A DNA stretch of 7,652 nucleotides from JBBSQE01 sp038258095 (GTDB lineage Bacteria > Actinomycetota > Thermoleophilia > Solirubrobacterales > 70-9): positions 1 to 7,652 of the forward strand of contig JBBSQE010000148.1 of the NCBI GenBank assembly GCA_038258095.1, read 5' to 3'. A model generated the notes under the pieces. That model worked only from the letters and a program-made list of their open reading frames with translations, ran no database searches and was not told the DNA's origin. How positions within the stretch are numbered: the first letter of the stretch is position 1; each line of letters begins with the position of its first letter. A program made the position numbers and the translations under genes. Shown here piece after piece: positions 4,571-7,652 of this stretch.

Positions 4571-6111
4571 ACGACTCCGAGACGCGCGAGACACGCGGGA
4601 TCGAGGAAGCGAGGTGCGCGGCTCTCGGGGGCGGCCCGGAGCGCCATCACCAGAAGGTCACCGAGCAGGGCAAGCTGCCGGTTCGCGAGCGCGTGGCGCA
4701 GCTCGTGGACCCGGAGTCCTTCACCGAGGAGGCGCTGCTCGCCAACTGGGACCAGGAAGGGCTCGGTGCTGACGGTGTCGTCACCGGCCTCGCCCTGATC
4801 GGCGGGAAGCGGGTGGCCCTGATGGCAAACGACCCCACCGTCAAAGCTGGGTCCTGGGGGCCGAAGACGGTCGAGAAGATCCTCCGGATCCAGGAGCGCG
4901 CGCTGAGCCTTCAGCTCCCGCTGGCCTACCTGATCGATTCGGCGGGGGCGAGGATCACGGACCAGGTCCAGATGTTCCCGGGGCGCCGCGGTGCCGGGCG
5001 GATCTTTCATAACCAGGTGCGCCTGTCGGGGCAGGTGCCGCAGATCTGCATCCTCTTCGGCCCATCGGCGGCCGGCGGTGCCTACATTCCGGCCTTCTGC
5101 GATGTCGTGATCATGCGGGAGGGGAACGCTTCGATGTATCTCGGGTCTCCCCGGATGGCCGAGATGGTGATCGGCGAAACGGTGACGCTCGAGGAGATGG
5201 GCGGGGCGAAGATGCACACCGGCGTCTCCGGCTGCGGGCACTTTCTCGCGAAGACCGACGAGGAGGCGATCGCCGTGGCACGCCGCTACCTCTCCTACAT
5301 GCCGGCGAACTGGACCGAGGACCCGCCGTCGGCACCGCCCTCTGATCCGGCGTCCGACGCGGCGATCGCTGACATCATTCCCGCTGACGAGAACCAGCCG
5401 TTCGACATACGGGAGCTCCTGGACTCACTCGTCGACGCGGACTCACTCCTGCAGGTTCACGAGCGCTGGGCGAAGGAGCTGATCGTCGGCTATGCGCGCC
5501 TCGACGGCCGCGCCATCGGCATCGTTGCGAATCAGCCGCGTCAGAAGGGCGGCGTCCTGTTCGGCGATTCCGCGGACAAGGCCGCGCGCTTCATCCAGAC
5601 CTGCAACGCCTTCAACGTGCCGCTGCTGTTCCTCGCCGATGTCCCCGGCTTCATGATCGGCACGGCGGTCGAGCGCAAGGGCATCATCCGCCACGGGGCG
5701 AAGATGATCTCGGCGGTGTCGGAGGCGACGGTCCCGAAGGTCTCGGTGATCGTCCGCAAGGCCTACGGCGCCGGGCTCTACGCCATGGCGGGCCCCGCCT
5801 TCGAGCCGGACGCGTGCATCGCCTTGCCGAGCGCGTCGATAGCCGTGATGGGCCCGCAGGCCGCTGTGAACGCCGTTTTTTACAACCAGATCCAAGGCAT
5901 CGAGGACCCCGAGGAGCGGGAGCAGTTCATCGCCTCCAAGCGCCACGAGTATTCGGAGGGTGTCGACATCCTTCATCTCGCCTCGGAGATGGTCATCGAC
6001 GCCGTCGTGGATCCCGCTGAGCTGCGCGACGACCTGATCCGCCGCTTTGCGATGTCCGAGGGCAAGAACAGGACCTTCGCCGAACGGCGAAACCCGATCA
6101 CGCCCGCCTGA
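4567..6111 (+). CDS. Acyl-CoA carboxylase beta (carboxyltransferase) subunit, probably methylcrotonyl-CoA type
   Basis: Biotin-dependent carboxyltransferase that moves CO2 from carboxybiotin to an acyl-CoA; it needs a separate biotinylated alpha subunit, not in the window. The 514 residues cover both crotonase-like halves. N-terminal half: GADGVVTGLALIGG, NDPTVKAGSWG, LIDSAGARI (122-130) and the oxyanion loop SAAGGAYIPAF (167-177). C-terminal half: KGGVLFGDSADKAARFIQ, FLADVPGFMIGTAVERKGIIRHGAKM and YGAGLYAMAGPAF (400-412). The last follows the GAGNYGMCGRAY pattern of methylcrotonyl-CoA carboxylase rather than YGGAY of propionyl-CoA carboxylase, and AGGAY(I/V)PA points the same way. The whole resembles, from memory, Bacillus YngE, encoded near HMG-CoA lyase YngG. 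Leucine degradation is thus the best guess; propionyl-, geranyl- or other acyl-CoA substrates remain possible. ATG 4567 overlaps the coiled-coil stop (ATGA), so translation is probably coupled; the frame is open further upstream, but only within the coiled-coil gene. Confidence 0.94.
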   Translation: MNDSETRETRGIEEARCAALGGGPERHHQKVTEQGKLPVRERVAQLVDPESFTEEALLANWDQEGLGADGVVTGLALIGGKRVALMANDPTVKAGSWGPKTVEKILRIQERALSLQLPLAYLIDSAGARITDQVQMFPGRRGAGRIFHNQVRLSGQVPQICILFGPSAAGGAYIPAFCDVVIMREGNASMYLGSPRMAEMVIGETVTLEEMGGAKMHTGVSGCGHFLAKTDEEAIAVARRYLSYMPANWTEDPPSAPPSDPASDAAIADIIPADENQPFDIRELLDSLVDADSLLQVHERWAKELIVGYARLDGRAIGIVANQPRQKGGVLFGDSADKAARFIQTCNAFNVPLLFLADVPGFMIGTAVERKGIIRHGAKMISAVSEATVPKVSVIVRKAYGAGLYAMAGPAFEPDACIALPSASIAVMGPQAAVNAVFYNQIQGIEDPEEREQFIASKRHEYSEGVDILHLASEMVIDAVVDPAELRDDLIRRFAMSEGKNRTFAERRNPITPA

Positions 6112-6152
6112 CGCGCACTGCCGCGATCCGAGACGATGCCGGCGCACCTCGC

Positions 6153-6158
6153 TACCGT
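6153..6158 (+). promoter_or_regulatory. Candidate -10 element (TACCGT) for the PAP2 gene
   Basis: TACCGT ends 6 bases before ATG 6165, the distance expected if transcription begins at the start codon. There is no ribosome site between them. The 53-base gap after the carboxylase stop holds nothing else that I can identify. Confidence 0.4.
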
Positions 6159-6164
6159 TTGGGC

Positions 6165-7046
6165 ATGAGTCCGAAGGTCAGAGACCCACTTTTCGCCGCG
6201 ATCGCGTGCGCCGCGGCCTTCATCGGGCTGCTCGCACTCGCCTACGGGGGTGGGGACCCCGCGCATGCCGATGCGGTTGCCCTTCACGGGTTCACGACCC
6301 TCGATACACCGTCGGTGGACCGGATCGTGGTCCCGGTCGCGTTATCGGTGGGCCTCGTGCCGATGCTCATCGCCCTCGCGGTCATGAGCGCGCTCGGCAT
6401 CGCGGCCAAGCGGCCGCGGCACGTGGCTGTTGCGATCGGGGTGGTCGCCGCGGCGGCGGTCAGCTCCCAGATCCTCAAGGCCGGCCTCGCGCACTCACGC
6501 TTCGACCCCGTTCTGGGGTCAGACCAGATGAATGCGGCGGCGTTCCCGAGCGGCCACGCGACATCGGTGATGGCGCTTGCCGTTGCCGCGCTGCTGATCT
6601 CCCCGCGGCGACTACGGCCCCTGGTCGCCGCCGTTGCGGCTGCCTGCGTTCTAGCCGTGACAGCCTCGACCCTCATACTCGGCTGGCACTTCCCGAGCGA
6701 TGTCCTCGGCGGGATGCTTCTCGCCCTCGGCTTCGGCTGCCTCGGCATCGCGGCGTTGAGGGCGACCGAACCGGGCCGCGAATCCGCAGAGCAGGACCCC
6801 GCTGCATACGGGGATCAGAACGGCGCCTACTCGCGACCGCGGATTGGGGCCGCTCTCGACGAGTGGGCCGCCGGAGCCCTCGCGGCCACGCTGGCCGGCG
6901 CTCTGGTCGTCGGAATCGCGATCTCCCGGGCCGGCGAGGTCATCGAGTATGCGCACGCGCAGACGGTGTCGACCGGTATGGCGATGGTCGGAGTCGTTCT
7001 CTGTGCATCCCTCCTGGCCGGGTTCGCGGCCCTGGCACGCGACTGA
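6165..7046 (+). CDS. PAP2-superfamily membrane phosphatase, motif 3 arginine replaced
   Basis: Integral membrane protein of the type 2 phosphatidic acid phosphatase family, which removes phosphate from lipid or isoprenoid phosphates at the membrane face; 293 residues. Motif 1 is K105-AGLAHS-R112 but followed by Phe, not Pro. Motif 2 is PSGH (128-131). Motif 3 is STLILGWHFPSD (168-179) with the nucleophile His175 and Asp179 present, but Thr169 where the family usually has Arg. Hydrophobic segments lie at about 10-28, 55-80, 86-104, 131-146, 150-172 and 179-199. After a polar linker (200-233) come two further segments at 236-254 and 270-289, more than the usual six. I choose ATG 6165 over TTG 6159 because TTG lies in the likely promoter spacer and no ribosome site precedes it. 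Substrate is unknown: phosphatidate, undecaprenyl diphosphate or another lipid phosphate. No functional link to the acyl-CoA genes is evident. Confidence 0.88.
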   Translation: MSPKVRDPLFAAIACAAAFIGLLALAYGGGDPAHADAVALHGFTTLDTPSVDRIVVPVALSVGLVPMLIALAVMSALGIAAKRPRHVAVAIGVVAAAAVSSQILKAGLAHSRFDPVLGSDQMNAAAFPSGHATSVMALAVAALLISPRRLRPLVAAVAAACVLAVTASTLILGWHFPSDVLGGMLLALGFGCLGIAALRATEPGRESAEQDPAAYGDQNGAYSRPRIGAALDEWAAGALAATLAGALVVGIAISRAGEVIEYAHAQTVSTGMAMVGVVLCASLLAGFAALARD

Positions 7047-7065
7047 GCCGGCCTCGAGTCAGTCG
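7040..7065. repeat. Inverted repeat spanning two convergent stop codons
   Basis: CGACTGA (7040-7046) and TCAGTCG (7059-7065) are perfect 7-bp complements around a 12-base loop that itself contains GCCGGC. The left arm ends with the PAP2 stop and the right arm begins with the minus-strand stop of the acetoacetyl-CoA synthetase gene. It is the only hairpin available to end both transcripts, but there is no T-run, so a terminator role is uncertain. Confidence 0.4.
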
Positions 7066-7652
7066 GCCGCGGCCAGCCCTCGCTGCAGGGCGACGTAGTA
7101 GTCGAGGGCCTCCGGGTTGGCGAGCGAGTCGCGGCTCGCGGCCTTATCCGGCGGCGTGCCCATGAGGATCCGCTTGACTGGGATCTCCAGGACCTTGCCG
7201 CTGAGCGTGCGCGGGACCTCCATGACCTGGAAGACCTCGCTCGGGACATGACGGGGTGAGCAGGTCTCGCGGATCCGCTTGCGGATTTCGGCGCGCAGGC
7301 CGTCGTCCAGATCGGCGCCGTCGCGGAGGACGACGAAGAGCGGCATCCAGCCCTCGGTCCCGGGGCGGGGAATGTCCACCACGAGCGCGTCGGTGACGGC
7401 TTCGACCCCCTGGACGGCCCGGTATATCTCGCTCGTGCCCATCCGGATGCCGCCGCGGTTGATCGTCGAGTCCGAGCGCCCGTAGATGATCGCCGTCCCC
7501 CGTCCGGTGATCTCGATCCAGTCGCCGTGGCGCCAGGTGCCGGGAAACTGCTCGAAGTAGCTCTCGCGATAGCGCTTCCCGTCCTCGTCGCCCCAGAAGA
7601 AGACGGGCATCGAGGGCATCGGCTCGGTCACGACCAGCTCGCCCACCTCGCC
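7059..7652 (-). CDS. Acetoacetyl-CoA synthetase, C-terminal part
   Basis: Acetoacetate-CoA ligase of the ANL adenylating superfamily: acetoacetate + ATP + CoA gives acetoacetyl-CoA + AMP + PPi, in the cytosol. The gene runs off the window end; 197 residues are present of a usual 650 or so, and the GTG near 7646 is internal. Present are the end of the large domain (GELVVTEPMPSMPVFFW, WRHGDWIEI), the hinge-region motif YGRSDSTINRGGIRMGTSEIY, and the small C-terminal domain with PRTLSGKVLEIPVKRI, whose Lys (codon 7196-7194) is the adenylation lysine. The phrases MPSMPVFFW, GTSEIYR, EGWMPLFVVLR and PDKAASRDSLANPEALDYY are typical of acetoacetyl-CoA synthetase rather than acetyl-CoA synthetase. 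It would reuse the acetoacetate released by HMG-CoA lyase. It converges with the PAP2 gene, 12 bases apart. The AMP-binding P-loop cannot be checked as it lies outside. Confidence 0.93.
   Translation of the reverse strand, partial: GEVGELVVTEPMPSMPVFFWGDEDGKRYRESYFEQFPGTWRHGDWIEITGRGTAIIYGRSDSTINRGGIRMGTSEIYRAVQGVEAVTDALVVDIPRPGTEGWMPLFVVLRDGADLDDGLRAEIRKRIRETCSPRHVPSEVFQVMEVPRTLSGKVLEIPVKRILMGTPPDKAASRDSLANPEALDYYVALQRGLAAAD

Noticed and set aside
4114..5241. 375-codon open frame on the minus strand opposite the carboxylase and coiled-coil genes
   Set aside because: It is antisense to two well-supported genes, low in complexity (long Ser runs), and typical of high-GC shadow frames.
6076..6091. 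TTCGCC/GGCGAA hairpin near the end of the carboxylase gene as a terminator
   Set aside because: It lies inside the coding sequence, about 18 bases before the stop, with no T-run; the arms are explained by codons for FAERR.
6159..6164. TTG 6159 as start of the PAP2 gene
   Set aside because: It adds only two residues, has no ribosome site and lies in the likely promoter spacer; ATG 6165 is better.

Overview
The window is GC-rich (roughly two thirds G+C by eye) and densely coded, with GTG starts, stop/start overlaps and several promoter-like TAnnnT hexamers placed as for leaderless transcripts. Gene content (FlK-like thioesterase, DUF6636-type secreted protein, YngE/MCC-like carboxyltransferase) fits a high-GC actinobacterium. 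Thermoleophilia (Solirubrobacterales-like) is my guess, but the sequence alone cannot prove it. There are no RNA genes, CRISPR arrays, insertion sequences or phage genes that I can see.

Layout. (1) Positions 1-1839, plus strand: the 3' part of a BadH-like short-chain dehydrogenase, a small FlK-like hotdog thioesterase whose 5' end appears frameshifted by one missing base, and an HMG-CoA lyase. They are packed tightly as one operon. (2) Positions 1840-2333: a nested inverted repeat between convergent genes, then a minus-strand gene for a small secreted six-cysteine protein (DUF6636-like). (3) Positions 2334-2771: a 60-bp divergent promoter region and a SnoaL/NTF2-like protein. (4) Positions 2772-6111, plus strand: a promoter-like region and a three-gene operon with 3-hydroxyacyl-CoA dehydrogenase, a coiled-coil protein built from 11-residue repeats with an acidic tail, and a biotin-dependent acyl-CoA carboxylase beta subunit resembling methylcrotonyl-CoA carboxylase. 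(5) Positions 6112-7046: a PAP2-type membrane phosphatase, apparently on its own leaderless promoter. (6) Positions 7059-7652, minus strand: the C-terminal third of an acetoacetyl-CoA synthetase, cut by the window end.

How they work together. The metabolic genes fit acyl-CoA breakdown, most simply leucine/isovalerate catabolism. The carboxylase would act on 3-methylcrotonyl-CoA, HMG-CoA lyase would split HMG-CoA to acetyl-CoA and acetoacetate, acetoacetyl-CoA synthetase would reactivate acetoacetate, and the 3-hydroxyacyl-CoA dehydrogenase would handle the C4 or other beta-oxidation intermediate. Isovaleryl-CoA dehydrogenase, the methylglutaconyl-CoA hydratase and the biotin-carrying alpha subunit are not in the window. 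The BadH-like dehydrogenase leaves open an alicyclic acyl-CoA route.

I do not see a clear new defence, mobile or RNA system. The least explained items are the hendecad-repeat coiled-coil protein co-transcribed with acyl-CoA enzymes, the nested palindrome at 1857-1901, and the apparent frameshift in the thioesterase.
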